Positions 1 through 9,067 are shown, counted from the first letter of the stretch. The stretch: 64,000 bases of DNA from Acinetobacter lwoffii (GCF_029024105.1 NZ_CP118963.1:124001-188000), one strand, 5' to 3'. Notes: generated from the letters alone by a model not told the origin. Made by a program: numbers and translations.

Positions 1-936
1 TAAAATGCTATATGGCTGAACCTTGGTGCCAGCTGCAATCTTGGTATTCTTGATAATACAGCCGGCGCCAATTTCAACGTTGTCGCCCAGCTCGCAATCA
101 CCTTCGATAATCACATTGATATCAATGCGGACATCCTGACCGACAGTTAAATTGCCACGCAAGTCAAAGCGGCTTGGATCAATCAGATGTACACCTTGAT
201 GCATTAGCTGTTTGGCTTGATAAGCCTGGAACTGATGCTCTAAAGCAGCGAGCTGCACACGGTCATTTACCCCTTCAACTTCGAAAGCCTGCTCAGGTTC
301 TACCGATGCAACTTGCATACCATCTGCCAAAGCCATCGCCACAATATCGGTCAGGTAATATTCACCCTGCGCATTGTCATTGCTTAAATTTGGCAGCCAT
401 TGATGCAACTTGGCATTGCTGACCGCATAAATACCGGTATTGATTTCCTTGATCTGACGTTGGGCATCGTTGGCATCTTTATGTTCAATAATGGCCTGGA
501 TCTGACCCTGTTCACGCACAATACGGCCATAACCATTGGCATCCGGCAGGGTAAGGGTCACCAGACCAATACCGGTTTCTGCGGTGGCATCGAGTAATTT
601 TTGCAAGGTCACAGGATTAATGCACGGTACATCGCCGGAAAGAATCAGAGATACGCCGTCGTTAGGCAGTACAGGCAAGGTCATTTGCACCGCATGTCCG
701 GTACCCAGCTGTTCAGCCTGTTTTACCCATTTAATATCCTGTTGTGCAAATGCTGTTTGAACACGGTCACCACCATGACCATAAATCGTAATAATATTAT
801 CTGCATTTAATTTTTTTGCCGTTTCAATGACATGACTCAGTAAAGGACGTCCTGCAAGAGGTTGTAATACTTTCGGTAAGCTTGAACGCATGCGCGTGCC
901 TTTACCTGCAGCAAGAATAATAACAGTCGTTGACAT
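1..936 (-). CDS. glmU: GlmU, UDP-GlcNAc pyrophosphorylase / GlcN-1-P acetyltransferase (partial, C-terminus outside window)
   Basis: The reading frame is open from an ATG at 936 to the window edge, giving the first 312 residues of a protein normally about 450 long. The N-terminus has the sugar-nucleotidyltransferase signature LAAGKGTRMRSSLPKVL, followed by SGDVP and the GEYYLTDI motif of the uridylyltransferase domain. From about residue 250 the pattern VIIEGDCELGDNVEIGAGC marks the start of the left-handed beta-helix acetyltransferase domain. GlmU makes UDP-N-acetylglucosamine for peptidoglycan and lipopolysaccharide in the cytoplasm. The start lies 20 bases after the pgpA stop on the same strand, with AGGATT upstream as a ribosome binding site, so it may be the last gene of the ribB-pgpA cluster or have its own promoter. 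The identification is secure; only the C-terminal part is missing. Confidence 0.95.
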   Translation of the reverse strand, partial: MSTTVIILAAGKGTRMRSSLPKVLQPLAGRPLLSHVIETAKKLNADNIITIYGHGGDRVQTAFAQQDIKWVKQAEQLGTGHAVQMTLPVLPNDGVSLILSGDVPCINPVTLQKLLDATAETGIGLVTLTLPDANGYGRIVREQGQIQAIIEHKDANDAQRQIKEINTGIYAVSNAKLHQWLPNLSNDNAQGEYYLTDIVAMALADGMQVASVEPEQAFEVEGVNDRVQLAALEHQFQAYQAKQLMHQGVHLIDPSRFDLRGNLTVGQDVRIDINVIIEGDCELGDNVEIGAGCIIKNTKIAAGTKVQPYSIL

Positions 937-956
937 GTTCTAATCCTAAATATGGC

Positions 957-1478
957 TTATGCCACTGTGAAGTAAAAATAAAGCAAAATACAAAGAGCCG
1001 CCCAAAGACCGGCAATAATGTCATCCAGCATGATGCCGAAGCCACCGTCGACCTGACGGTCAATCACCCGGATCGGCCAAGGTTTCCAGATATCAAATAA
1101 TCTGAATAGCGCAAAACCGACGAGCAACCATAACCAGTTCATCTGACCTAAGTAGATCAGGGGCAAAAATGTGATGGATTGTCCTGCAAATTCATCCCAG
1201 ACGATACGTCCATCATCATGTACGCCCATGACTCTAGCAGTATGCCCGCAGATATATATGCCAACCAGAGACATGATGGCAATGGCAAAAACACTGTTTA
1301 GAAAACCAAGATGCAGCCAAATAGGGATAAATAAAAGTGCAAAAGCCGAACCAAAGGTACCAGGTGCTTTAGGTGCCAGACCGGAACCAAAACCAACCCC
1401 ACTAAAGACAATCAGTCGGTCGATCCATGACATGGCTTTAAAATTGATCGCAGGTTTATGCAAAATGTTGATACCCAT
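957..1478 (-). CDS. pgpA: PgpA, phosphatidylglycerophosphatase A
   Basis: A 173-residue integral membrane protein. It removes phosphate from phosphatidylglycerophosphate to give phosphatidylglycerol at the inner membrane. Visible family marks are FGSGLAPKAPGTFGS near residues 30-45, the acidic motif VWDEFAGQ near 93-100, and hydrophobic segments between and after them, with DGGFGIMLDDIIAG near 145-158 supplying conserved aspartates. It starts at ATG 1478 inside the end of thiL (23-base overlap), which argues for translational coupling. A later start at Met16 (MSWIDRL) is possible. Length is normal for the family and thiL-pgpA is a common gene pair. Confidence 0.93.
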   Translation of the reverse strand: MGINILHKPAINFKAMSWIDRLIVFSGVGFGSGLAPKAPGTFGSAFALLFIPIWLHLGFLNSVFAIAIMSLVGIYICGHTARVMGVHDDGRIVWDEFAGQSITFLPLIYLGQMNWLWLLVGFALFRLFDIWKPWPIRVIDRQVDGGFGIMLDDIIAGLWAALCILLYFYFTVA

Positions 1479-2373
1479 TAAATTGAAGTAAATGATCTAC
1501 GCCATTTTTTTCAAAAGTTAAGCCGTGCTGCGGCTGAATTTTTCCGATTATACTAATCGGAACATCAAGTTGTTTTTGCAATAATTTTTGGTAATTTTGC
1601 GGGCTTATTGTAAAGCATAACTCGTAATCATCGCCACCAGCGAGGGCATATTGCCATTTTTGCGCATCGTTTAAGGCATGCAGGGCAGGACTGATCGGTA
1701 AGTTTTCGAGTTGCAGCTTTGCACCGACTTGAGAAGCTTTGAGAATATGTCCAAGATCTTGTGCCAAACCATCCGAGATATCAATCATGCTATGCGCCAG
1801 ACCTTTTAAGGCAGCACCGAGCTGACAGCGTGGCGTTGGATAGTCCAGACGTTTTTGCAGTGGATGACCAAGATGCTGTAGTGCAAAAGCTGCATCACCG
1901 ACAGTTCCACTGACACAGATCAGATCACCCGGTTTTGCCCCTGAGCGTGGCACAGCCTGGCCAATATCCACCCAGCCTAATGCAGTGACAGACAGGGTTA
2001 AATGAGGACTCTGAGTGGTATCACCACCGATTAAACTCACCCCAAATTGATCGCAGCAATCATATAGACCCTGACTAAAAGCTTTTAGCCAGTCATGATC
2101 AATTTGGGGTAGGCTCAATGCGAGTAAAATACTGTACGGGGTTGCGCCCATCGCGGCAATATCAGATAAATTAACCGCCACAGATTTCCAGCCAATCGCA
2201 TGCGGATCGGTGTCTATTGGAAAATGGCGTCCAGCAACCAGGGTGTCGGCACAGATGACCAGTTGTTGCTGAGGAGGGGGGGTGAGCAAGGCTGAATCGT
2301 CACCGACGCCCAGATCGACAGAATGGGCATTCTTGCGATTGAAATAGGTGTCGATAATCGAAAATTCAGCCAT
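1456..2373 (-). CDS. thiL: ThiL, thiamine-monophosphate kinase
   Basis: A 305-residue ATP-dependent kinase that converts thiamine monophosphate to thiamine diphosphate, the last step of cofactor synthesis. The N-terminus has the expected acidic motif VGDDSALL (residues about 23-30). Further motifs are DTLVAGRHF, NLSDIAAMGATP and GGDTTQSP, which bind Mg-ATP in the AIRS/ThiL fold. The second half carries MIDISDGLAQDL and LAGGDDYELCF, both standard for ThiL. It lies between nusB and pgpA on the minus strand, 17 bases after the nusB stop, consistent with one operon. Confidence 0.95.
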   Translation of the reverse strand: MAEFSIIDTYFNRKNAHSVDLGVGDDSALLTPPPQQQLVICADTLVAGRHFPIDTDPHAIGWKSVAVNLSDIAAMGATPYSILLALSLPQIDHDWLKAFSQGLYDCCDQFGVSLIGGDTTQSPHLTLSVTALGWVDIGQAVPRSGAKPGDLICVSGTVGDAAFALQHLGHPLQKRLDYPTPRCQLGAALKGLAHSMIDISDGLAQDLGHILKASQVGAKLQLENLPISPALHALNDAQKWQYALAGGDDYELCFTISPQNYQKLLQKQLDVPISIIGKIQPQHGLTFEKNGVDHLLQFNGYQHFA

Positions 2374-2390
2374 ACAACGAATCTACGCTA

Positions 2391-2840
2391 TTAGTTAGAC
2401 TGCTGTTTTTCTGCTGCACGCAAAGTTGTCGCTAAACGATCCAATACACCATTGATGTATTTATGGCTATCGGCACCGCCAAAATGTTTAGCCAGTTCGA
2501 TTGCTTCATCTAGAACGACGCGATATGGAATCTCAAGATGTTCTTTGAGTTCATAGGCACCAAGACGAAGGGTTGCAAGCTCAACACCATCCAGTGCTGA
2601 AAGTTCGCGATCGAGTACCGGGATTAAGAGCGCATCCAATGCTTCATGATTGGCAACCACTTGAGTCAACAATTCATGATAATAGCTCAGATCCACTTTG
2701 TGCATGGCATTTTCCACACGCGTACGTGCTTCAATCTCATGCACCGGATTGTGGCTCATTTGCCATTCATAAATTCCTTGTACAGCAAAGCGACGTGCTT
2801 TACGTTTTGCTGCATAAGTTGCTTGAAGTGTTTGCGACAT
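2391..2840 (-). CDS. nusB: NusB, transcription antitermination factor
   Basis: A 149-residue all-helical RNA-binding protein. With NusE (S10) it binds boxA of rRNA leader transcripts and helps RNA polymerase resist termination. Seen here are KRKARRFAVQGIYEW near the N-terminus, LDGVELATLRLGAYEL in the middle, and the very conserved PYRVVLDEAIELAKHFGG followed by KYINGVLDRLA. It starts four bases after the ribH stop, an arrangement (ribH-nusB) seen in many proteobacteria and suggestive of coupled translation. Confidence 0.95.
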   Translation of the reverse strand: MSQTLQATYAAKRKARRFAVQGIYEWQMSHNPVHEIEARTRVENAMHKVDLSYYHELLTQVVANHEALDALLIPVLDRELSALDGVELATLRLGAYELKEHLEIPYRVVLDEAIELAKHFGGADSHKYINGVLDRLATTLRAAEKQQSN

Positions 2841-2844
2841 AGCG

Positions 2845-3315
2845 TTAAATAGCCTTTAACAAGTTAACCATTTCAATCGCAGTCAGGGCAGCTTCGCTAC
2901 CTTTATTGCCTGCTTTTGTTCCAGAGCGTTCAATCGCTTGTTCAATACTATCCGTAGTGAGTACACCGTTAATGACCGGCAAGCCAGTGTCCAGGCCAAC
3001 CACGCCTAAACCTTTGGCACATTCGCCTGCAACGAAATCGAAGTGAGGCGTGCTACCACGAATAACGGCGCCAAGCGCGATGATGGCATCGAAACGATCT
3101 GAAGCTGCCAGTTTTTTCGCAACTACAGGAAGTTCCCAGGCACCAGGTGCATGAACTACAGTAATATTATCCTCTGATACACCATGACGTTTCAATGTAT
3201 CAATGGCACCTTCTAACAGATGTTCAACCACAAAGCTGTTAAAACGACCAACTAAAATCGCATAACGGTCTTCGTTCGCGAGATGTAACATACCTTCAAT
3301 ACGGCGAACTGCCAT
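2845..3315 (-). CDS. ribH: RibH, 6,7-dimethyl-8-ribityllumazine synthase
   Basis: A 156-residue protein that condenses 5-amino-6-ribitylamino-uracil with 3,4-dihydroxy-2-butanone 4-phosphate, the penultimate riboflavin step. Family motifs seen are VGRFNSFVVEHLLEGA at the N-terminus, VHAPGAWELPVVAKKLA (residues about 54-70), ALGAVIRGSTPHFDFVAGE (about 81-99), VINGVLTTDS, and a C-terminal AGNKGSEAALTAIEM. It lies 18 bases downstream of ribB on the same strand, so both contribute to one pathway in one transcription unit. Confidence 0.96.
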   Translation of the reverse strand: MAVRRIEGMLHLANEDRYAILVGRFNSFVVEHLLEGAIDTLKRHGVSEDNITVVHAPGAWELPVVAKKLAASDRFDAIIALGAVIRGSTPHFDFVAGECAKGLGVVGLDTGLPVINGVLTTDSIEQAIERSGTKAGNKGSEAALTAIEMVNLLKAI

Positions 3316-3333
3316 AACAACCTCGATGATTTC

Positions 3334-4449
3334 TTAAGATGTTTGTTGTGCGGTGATGTATTCTACCACTTCTAAGTTAAAGCCTGACAGGGCATTGAAA
3401 CGCAATGGAGAGCTCAGCAGCTTCATTTTTTCAACGCCTAGATCACGCAAAATTTGTGCACCCACACCAATGGTCTGATACTGCTGAGACAGTGCAGAAT
3501 TTGATTTTACATTTTTTGGTGCTTTAAGGGTATCTAATGCTGGACCCAGGTCCTGTAAATGGTGTTGGCCAATCCAGACCAGTACACCACGATCACTGTT
3601 GGAAATTTCTTTCAGGGCACGATCCAGGTTCCAGGCCGGCTCGCCATCCTGTTTCTTCAGTTTGAGCAAGTCGCGGGTCGGGTTAAAACCATGTACACGC
3701 ACTGTGGTCACACCCTCTTTAGGCTCACCTTTGACCAAGGCCAGATGGATATCCGGGTTACCCAGTTCACGATAGCGGTACAGGTCAAAGCTGCCGTATT
3801 CAGTATCAATACTTTGCTGATCGATACGCTCAACCGTCTGTTCATTGGTCATGCGGTAATGAATCAGATCGGCAATAGTACCGATTTTCAGGCCATGCTT
3901 TTCAGCAAACACTTCAAGATCCGGACGGCGCGCCATGGTGCCATCTTCATTGATGATTTCACAAATGACTGATGCCGGTTCCAGTCCTGCCAAACGGGAA
4001 AGATCACAACCTGCCTCAGTATGTCCGGCACGGTGCAAGACACCGCCTGGTTGCGCCATCAGCGGGAAGATATGTCCTGGCTGTACAATATCTGCCGGTT
4101 TGGCATGAGCAGCCACAGCAGTTTGAATCGTGTGCGCACGTTCAGCCGGAGAAATACCGGTAGAAATACCTTCAGCCGCTTCAATCGACAGGGTGAAATT
4201 GGTCCCATGCTGGGCACCGTTGGCATCTACCATCAACGGCAGATTCAACTGCTGGCAACGCTCTTTACTTAAAGTCAGGCAGACCAGACCACGTGCATGG
4301 GTGATCATGAAGTTGATGTCTTCAGGACGTACGTGTGTGGCAGCAATCACTAAATCGCCTTCATTTTCACGGTCTTCATCATCCATCAGGATGACCATTT
4401 TTCCTGCACGGATATCTGCTACAAGCTCTTCAACAGTATTGAGCGGCAT
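3334..4449 (-). CDS. ribB: RibB(A): DHBP synthase fused to a degenerate GTP cyclohydrolase II-like domain
   Basis: A 371-residue protein. Residues about 1-200 are 3,4-dihydroxy-2-butanone 4-phosphate synthase, with the acidic loop MDDEDRENEGDLV, the motif AHGTNFTLSIEA and GHIFPLMAQPGGVLHRAGHTEA. The C-terminal part resembles GTP cyclohydrolase II, but I cannot find the zinc-binding cysteine segment (GDVF..RCDCG type) or the usual PGRG.G.G region, so only the first activity is likely. The preferred start is ATG 4449, which has an AAGGTGAAGG ribosome binding site directly upstream; a TTG one codon earlier is less likely. It is the first gene of the minus-strand cluster. I saw no FMN riboswitch upstream. 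Confidence 0.92.
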   Translation of the reverse strand: MPLNTVEELVADIRAGKMVILMDDEDRENEGDLVIAATHVRPEDINFMITHARGLVCLTLSKERCQQLNLPLMVDANGAQHGTNFTLSIEAAEGISTGISPAERAHTIQTAVAAHAKPADIVQPGHIFPLMAQPGGVLHRAGHTEAGCDLSRLAGLEPASVICEIINEDGTMARRPDLEVFAEKHGLKIGTIADLIHYRMTNEQTVERIDQQSIDTEYGSFDLYRYRELGNPDIHLALVKGEPKEGVTTVRVHGFNPTRDLLKLKKQDGEPAWNLDRALKEISNSDRGVLVWIGQHHLQDLGPALDTLKAPKNVKSNSALSQQYQTIGVGAQILRDLGVEKMKLLSSPLRFNALSGFNLEVVEYITAQQTS

Positions 4450-4779
4450 CAACCTTCACCTTCTTTTTTGATCTTGATCAGACCGAATCATGACATTATT
4501 GGGTACATAGTCTAACGCTTTTTGCGCAATTTTGCCTATGCTTATTGCTTTCCCTCTAGTAGTTCATTGTTATACACAGTCTTGATAAACATGAAAAGCC
4601 GACTTTAAATGAAAGCCTGGGCTTTATGCAGGTTTTTTGAGCAATTAAAAAGCATAAAAAATGAGAAACTTAGGGGAAATCAACATAAGCTCAGACATTA
4701 AGGTATTTTCAGAAAGTATTTTAATTTATTGTCAGTCATTCAAGGGAATTCTGGACGAACAATGCTGGAAAATTTTACC
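4450..4779. other. Intergenic leader upstream of ribB
   Basis: This roughly 330-base AT-rich stretch must hold the promoter of the minus-strand ribB cluster. I see no open reading frame worth calling, no recognisable FMN riboswitch core and no convincing pair of -35/-10 boxes. The ISAba11-like element begins right after it, so any more distal control sequence has been separated from ribB by 1.1 kb. Confidence 0.4.
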
Positions 4780-4784
4780 TAGTA

Positions 4785-5885
4785 TAGGACTTACGCATTG
4801 ACGGATTTAAAAAAGTCTCAAACTACTTTATAACGTATCTGTGATCAGACGAACTAAACATGCTTCTACAGCAACTTGTACATTACCCATTTATATGGGC
4901 TTTCTCATGACAGAACCAAACTCTATTAGCTGCACACAACTTGCCGAGACTTATAATATCTCGCATGACAGTGTAAATCGCTTTTTGGAGCGTGAAGACT
5001 ACACAGCTCACGATCTATATCAAGAAGCAATTCAACACATTGATAATAATAAACTTATAGTCAGTATTGATGATACTGTTTTAGATAAGCCATATAGTCA
5101 ACATATGGACTTAGTTAGCTATTTTTGGTCAGGTAAACACCACCGATCCGTCAAGGGTATTAATCTCATTACCTTGTATGCGACAGATCAACATGGCAAA
5201 AATATTCCAATTAATTTTCGAATTTATGATAAGTCAGAAAGTAAAACCAAGAATGATTACTTTATGGAGATGTTAAGTGAAGTACTCGATTGGGGTGCAA
5301 AGATTCAATTCATTACAGGTGATAGTTGGTATTCATCGACTGAAAATCTAAAAACCATAAGAAAACATGGTATTCGATTTATGTTTGGTGTCGACAGTAA
5401 CCGTAAGGTTTCCCCTGAAAAAGGACAATGGTTTCAACTCCGTTTATTGCCGAATTTTCATCAGGGTCAAGTGGTCTGGCTCAAAGATGTTGGCTTTGTA
5501 CAATTATTTAAGACTCAGTTAAAAGAACAGCAGAGATTTTATATTGTGCATCAAGATGAAGATGATTTATTGTCCTTTGATGGTTTTTATGAATTACATT
5601 CAAGTCATTGGAAAATAGAACAATATCATCGAGTAATTAAACAGGTTTGTCATATTGAAAAGTTTCAAGTAAGACGATCCAAGCTGATTTTGAATCATAT
5701 TTTCTCAGCCTTGATGGCCTATGTTGAGATACAAAAGAACCAGTTTGAGCGGATCTTTGAAAATGTATATCGTTGGCAGAAGAAATTATTTAGACCAATT
5801 ATCAAGAACTTTATTGATGAATTTATTCTCGATAAGAATCATCTGCTGCCACAGAAAATCTATAAATAATAGTGCGTAAGTCCTA
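4785..5885 (+). mobile_element. IS701-family insertion sequence, ISAba11-like (1101 bp)
   Basis: The element is bounded by perfect 13-base inverted repeats, TAGGACTTACGCA at 4785-4797 and its complement at 5873-5885. It is flanked by a 5-base direct duplication TAGTA at 4780-4784 and 5886-5890. The length of exactly 1101 bases, the 5-base duplication and the DDE transposase inside agree with what I recall of ISAba11. Both duplications are intact, so this is a simple insertion with no later rearrangement. Confidence 0.9.
4841..5869 (+). CDS. IS701-family DDE transposase (ISAba11-like)
   Basis: A 342-residue transposase filling the ISAba11-like element. The probable DDE residues are the Asp pair in VSIDDTVLDKP, the Asp in FITGDSWYSS, and the Glu in SHWKIEQYHRVIKQ, which are in the order expected of the IS701/IS4 superfamily. 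The N-terminal segment SCTQLAETYNISHDSVNRFL looks like a helix-turn-helix for binding the terminal repeats. The longest frame starts at a GTG (4841); an in-frame ATG at MGFLMTEPN is an alternative start. No frameshift is seen, so it may be active. Confidence 0.88.
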   Translation: MIRRTKHASTATCTLPIYMGFLMTEPNSISCTQLAETYNISHDSVNRFLEREDYTAHDLYQEAIQHIDNNKLIVSIDDTVLDKPYSQHMDLVSYFWSGKHHRSVKGINLITLYATDQHGKNIPINFRIYDKSESKTKNDYFMEMLSEVLDWGAKIQFITGDSWYSSTENLKTIRKHGIRFMFGVDSNRKVSPEKGQWFQLRLLPNFHQGQVVWLKDVGFVQLFKTQLKEQQRFYIVHQDEDDLLSFDGFYELHSSHWKIEQYHRVIKQVCHIEKFQVRRSKLILNHIFSALMAYVEIQKNQFERIFENVYRWQKKLFRPIIKNFIDEFILDKNHLLPQKIYK

Positions 5886-5915
5886 TAGTATTAAAATTTT
5901 TAAAAAATATTAGGT

Positions 5916-5942
5916 TAAAAGCGGCCCGAAGCCCGCTTTTAA
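5916..5942 (-). terminator. Rho-independent terminator after the aldehyde dehydrogenase gene
   Basis: Read on the minus strand, this is TTAAAAGCGG, a short TTCG-containing loop, then CCGCTTTTAA: a strong stem followed by A/T-rich sequence. It lies 13 bases after the stop of the minus-strand aldehyde dehydrogenase gene. Confidence 0.7.
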
Positions 5943-5954
5943 TCATCAGATTGA

Positions 5955-7466
5955 TTAGAAAAAACCTGCCGGTTTGGTTGAATAGCTCACCAACAGATTT
6001 TTGGTTTGTTGATAATGATCCAGCATCATTCTGTGATTCTCACGTCCAATGCCTGATTTTTTATAGCCACCGAAAGCCGCATGGGCAGGGTAGATGTGAT
6101 AACAGTTGGTCCAGACCCGACCGGCCTGAATGGCACGGCCAGCACGGTAAGAGGTATGCGCTGAGCGTGACCAGACACCGGCACCGAGTCCGTAAATCGT
6201 ATCATTGGCGATCTTGATCGCATCATCGAAGTCTTTGAAGGTGGTCACAGCCAGTACAGGCCCGAAGATTTCATCTTGGAAGGTCTTCATGTCATTGCTG
6301 CCTTTAAAGATGGTCGGTTCAATATAGAAACCTTGACCCACTTCCTGACGTGCTTCACCACCGGTCAGGATTTGTGCGCCTTCTTCACGGCCAGTGGCAA
6401 TACAGCCCAGAATCTTATCCTGCTGTTCCTGAGAAGCTTGCGCGCCAATCATGGTGTCGGTATCTAGGGGATGCCCGGTTTTAATGCGTTGTACCCGTTC
6501 TACCGCACGCGCCAAAAACTCATCGGCAATGCTTTCCTGTACCAAGGCACGGGAAGGACAGGTACAGATTTCACCCTGGTTCAGGGCAAACATGGCAAAG
6601 CCTTCTAGGGCTTTATCCAGATAATCATCTTCCTGATCCATAATGTCGGCAAAGAACAGATTCGGTGACTTACCGCCAAGTTCCAGAGTCACCGGAATAA
6701 TATTTTCAGTCGCATATTGCATGATCAACTGACCTACTGCGGTTGAGCCGGTAAAGGCAATCTTGGCAATACGTGGATTGGTCGCCAGTGGACGGCCGAC
6801 TTCGACTCCATAGCCATTGACGATATTCAATACGCCTGGCGGCAAAATGTCCTGAATCAATTCAGCCAGCACCAGAATACTGACTGGAGTCTGTTCCGCA
6901 GGTTTCAGCACAATACAGTTACCTGCAGCCAAGGCTGGCGCGAGTTTCCAGGCAGCCATCAGAATCGGGAAATTCCACGGGATAATCTGACCCACGACGC
7001 CCAACGGCTCATGGAAATGATAAGCAATGGTATCTTCGTCGATTTCGGAAATGCCGCCTTCCTGAGCCCGGATACAGCCGGCAAAATAACGAAAATGGTC
7101 AATCGCCAGTGGAATATCGGCAGCCAGCGTTTCACGGATCGGTTTACCATTGTCCCAGGTTTCTGCCACCGCCAACAGTTCCAGATTTTGTTCCAGACGA
7201 TCTGCAATTTTCAACAGAATATTGGAGCGGGTGGTCGGCGATGACCGGTTCCATTGTTCTTTGGCTTTGTGTGCTGCATCTAAGGCCAATTCAATGTCTT
7301 CTACAGAAGAGCGCGGCACTTTGGTAAAGACTTTGCCATCTACCGGAGAGATGTTGTCAAAGTATTCACCTTTGACTGGAGCGACCCATTCGCCGCCAAT
7401 GAAATTATCGTATTGCGCTTTAAATTGAATTTTTGAACCGTCAGTATTGGGGTCTGCATAACGCAT
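5955..7466 (-). CDS. NAD(P)-dependent aldehyde dehydrogenase (ExaC/AldB-like acetaldehyde dehydrogenase)
   Basis: A 503-residue cytoplasmic enzyme oxidising aldehydes to acids, most like the acetaldehyde dehydrogenases used in ethanol and short-chain alcohol catabolism. Visible motifs are PWNFPILMAAWKLAPALAAG (about residues 164-183), the cofactor loop FTGSTAVGQ, the general-base Glu in LELGGKSPN, and the catalytic Cys in NQGEICTCPSRALV. The tail KKSGIGRENHRMMLDHYQQTKN is typical of the ExaC/AldB group. The start has AAAGGAAT upstream. It stands alone, with a terminator after it and an intergenic space before it. The exact substrate cannot be decided from sequence. Confidence 0.9.
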   Translation of the reverse strand: MRYADPNTDGSKIQFKAQYDNFIGGEWVAPVKGEYFDNISPVDGKVFTKVPRSSVEDIELALDAAHKAKEQWNRSSPTTRSNILLKIADRLEQNLELLAVAETWDNGKPIRETLAADIPLAIDHFRYFAGCIRAQEGGISEIDEDTIAYHFHEPLGVVGQIIPWNFPILMAAWKLAPALAAGNCIVLKPAEQTPVSILVLAELIQDILPPGVLNIVNGYGVEVGRPLATNPRIAKIAFTGSTAVGQLIMQYATENIIPVTLELGGKSPNLFFADIMDQEDDYLDKALEGFAMFALNQGEICTCPSRALVQESIADEFLARAVERVQRIKTGHPLDTDTMIGAQASQEQQDKILGCIATGREEGAQILTGGEARQEVGQGFYIEPTIFKGSNDMKTFQDEIFGPVLAVTTFKDFDDAIKIANDTIYGLGAGVWSRSAHTSYRAGRAIQAGRVWTNCYHIYPAHAAFGGYKKSGIGRENHRMMLDHYQQTKNLLVSYSTKPAGFF

Positions 7467-7811
7467 AATCTATTCCTTTATATGATTGTTAGTGGTGCAG
7501 GCTGCGCGCATGTTGCCGATCAAAAAATATAGGCGCTTCTGCATTCAGCTCTACTATAAAGAGGGAACAAGACGGACGGTTGTTTGTTTACAGGCTTGCT
7601 ACAAAAGACAATATTTGGAGACAAGCGGTAGAATAATAAAAATTATAAATTCTCAAGCCTTAAATTTAAAAACAAGGGCTTATAGCATTTATAAAACATC
7701 GAAAGATTGGCATATTTTCAATGTGCTTGATTACATTCCAACCTAATAAGGATTCAAAAGAAGCCAGGCAAGAGAAATGAGGGTAAGTTTCATTTCTTCT
7801 TCCGCGTTTAT
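7467..7811. other. Intergenic region between aldehyde dehydrogenase and hydrolase genes
   Basis: About 345 bases holding the promoter of the minus-strand aldehyde dehydrogenase gene. I do not see a clean sigma-54 or sigma-70 box pair. A plus-strand open frame at 7486-7746 has no recognisable protein features and is probably chance. Near 7773-7797 an 8-base inverted repeat (AGAAATGA/TCATTTCT) follows the hydrolase stop and may be a weak terminator for it. Confidence 0.4.
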
Positions 7812-8774
7812 CTAAAGTCCTTGGTCATGCAGCCACTGAAACAGTTGCTGATAAACCTGCTTACGCACAGATTGCTCTGAAAGTACCAGATCATGTAAAC
7901 CGTTCTGGATACTTTGAACCGTGACATCGCCTTTAATTTTTTTGGCATATTTTTGAATGTCTTTAATGCCTAGAATTACATCGCTGCTCTGTGCGGCTTT
8001 GCCCCATTTTTTAGGGTATAAGGTCTGATGCGAATGCATGATGAGTACCGGAACATCGAGCTGAACACCGCGATGAATTTCCTTCTGTGCCTCATGAATG
8101 GCACGAATAAAACTGATTCGAACCATCGGGTAGCGGGTCTTTTTCCAGTCCAGACTGAAGTCCCATTCGCCTTTTAAATCCTTATGCAGGCTGGTGGCAT
8201 ACCACTTGTTCAGCTCGCTTGGAAATTTAAGATTGGGAAAAATTTTGGCCAGTCTGCTCAGTTGCGGAATGCCAAGCGCACGTTTAATCGGATTCATATT
8301 GAAGTCATAAAATGGACTATTGACCCAAAGTGCTTTGATTAAAGGGTGCTGCGGATGATGTGCCGCATACAAGGTCGTGGTCAGGCCGCCGGTAGAATGA
8401 CCACAGAGCAGGGCAGCATCGTGACCTTCGGCTGCTATAATGTCGAGTGCCTGGGTAATTTCTGCATCATATTCAGCCAAGTCATAGACGTTATAATATT
8501 TTTGATGCGGCAGAATCGAACGTCCGTATTTTCTTAAATCCAGCGCATAAAAATCAAAACCATGCTGATTAAAGCGCTCTGCCATTTCGGTCTGAAAAAA
8601 ATAATCGATAAAGCCGTGAATATATAAAACTGCTTTTTTTGTGGGTTGGGCTGCTTTTTTACGGATCAGGGTTGCTACGACTTTGCCCTCATAATCATCG
8701 GGAAAGTTTAAGATCGCTTGTTCATAGCCTGTCCCCAGAATATCGAGCTGATAAAGCGGTTGCAGTTCACTCAT
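7812..8774 (-). CDS. Alpha/beta hydrolase, serine aminopeptidase S33 / lysophospholipase type
   Basis: A 320-residue alpha/beta hydrolase without an obvious signal peptide. The oxyanion region is VLYIHGFIDYFF, the nucleophile elbow is CGHSTGGLT (Ser near residue 126), and a late His in NGLHDLVLSEQSVRKQ probably completes the triad. The layout, with YALDLRKYGRS between the oxyanion loop and the elbow, is that of the monoacylglycerol lipase/lysophospholipase (PldB-like) group. It stands alone on the minus strand between divergent and co-oriented metabolic genes. The substrate is unknown; an esterase on lipids or host-derived esters is the family-level guess. Confidence 0.85.
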   Translation of the reverse strand: MSELQPLYQLDILGTGYEQAILNFPDDYEGKVVATLIRKKAAQPTKKAVLYIHGFIDYFFQTEMAERFNQHGFDFYALDLRKYGRSILPHQKYYNVYDLAEYDAEITQALDIIAAEGHDAALLCGHSTGGLTTTLYAAHHPQHPLIKALWVNSPFYDFNMNPIKRALGIPQLSRLAKIFPNLKFPSELNKWYATSLHKDLKGEWDFSLDWKKTRYPMVRISFIRAIHEAQKEIHRGVQLDVPVLIMHSHQTLYPKKWGKAAQSSDVILGIKDIQKYAKKIKGDVTVQSIQNGLHDLVLSEQSVRKQVYQQLFQWLHDQGL

Positions 8775-9067
8775 TTTTATACTCGTTCATCTTATTAAAT
8801 TTATGCTTTATCCTTGATGAGCTGAGGTTTTTTGTCAAACAGATCTTGCTGCCGATTTAAATTAAAAATACGAATAGGGATTAATTTTAGAAACCGTCCA
8901 AAACCTAGGCTGAAAATGAGTGTTATCAGATTATAAAATCCTGCTACAAGTATTATAAATTTGCTAAATGACCTAACAGCTTAAAATCAGGCTAAGCTAT
9001 ATAAAATAAACAAAGTGATGTGACTATTTTGGCAGAACTGCCGAAGATTGATTAGATGAGTTAAATA
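8775..9067. promoter_or_regulatory. Divergent intergenic region, hydrolase / malic enzyme
   Basis: About 290 AT-rich bases between the minus-strand hydrolase and the plus-strand malic enzyme, which are transcribed away from each other. Both promoters must lie here. I cannot assign specific boxes with confidence and I see no gene in it. Confidence 0.4.

Noticed and set aside
4450..4780. FMN riboswitch upstream of ribB
   Set aside because: The conserved RFN core sequences were not found on the minus strand in this leader.
7486..7746. 86-residue open frame between the aldehyde dehydrogenase and hydrolase genes
   Set aside because: It covers the expected promoter region of the aldehyde dehydrogenase gene and has no recognisable domain.
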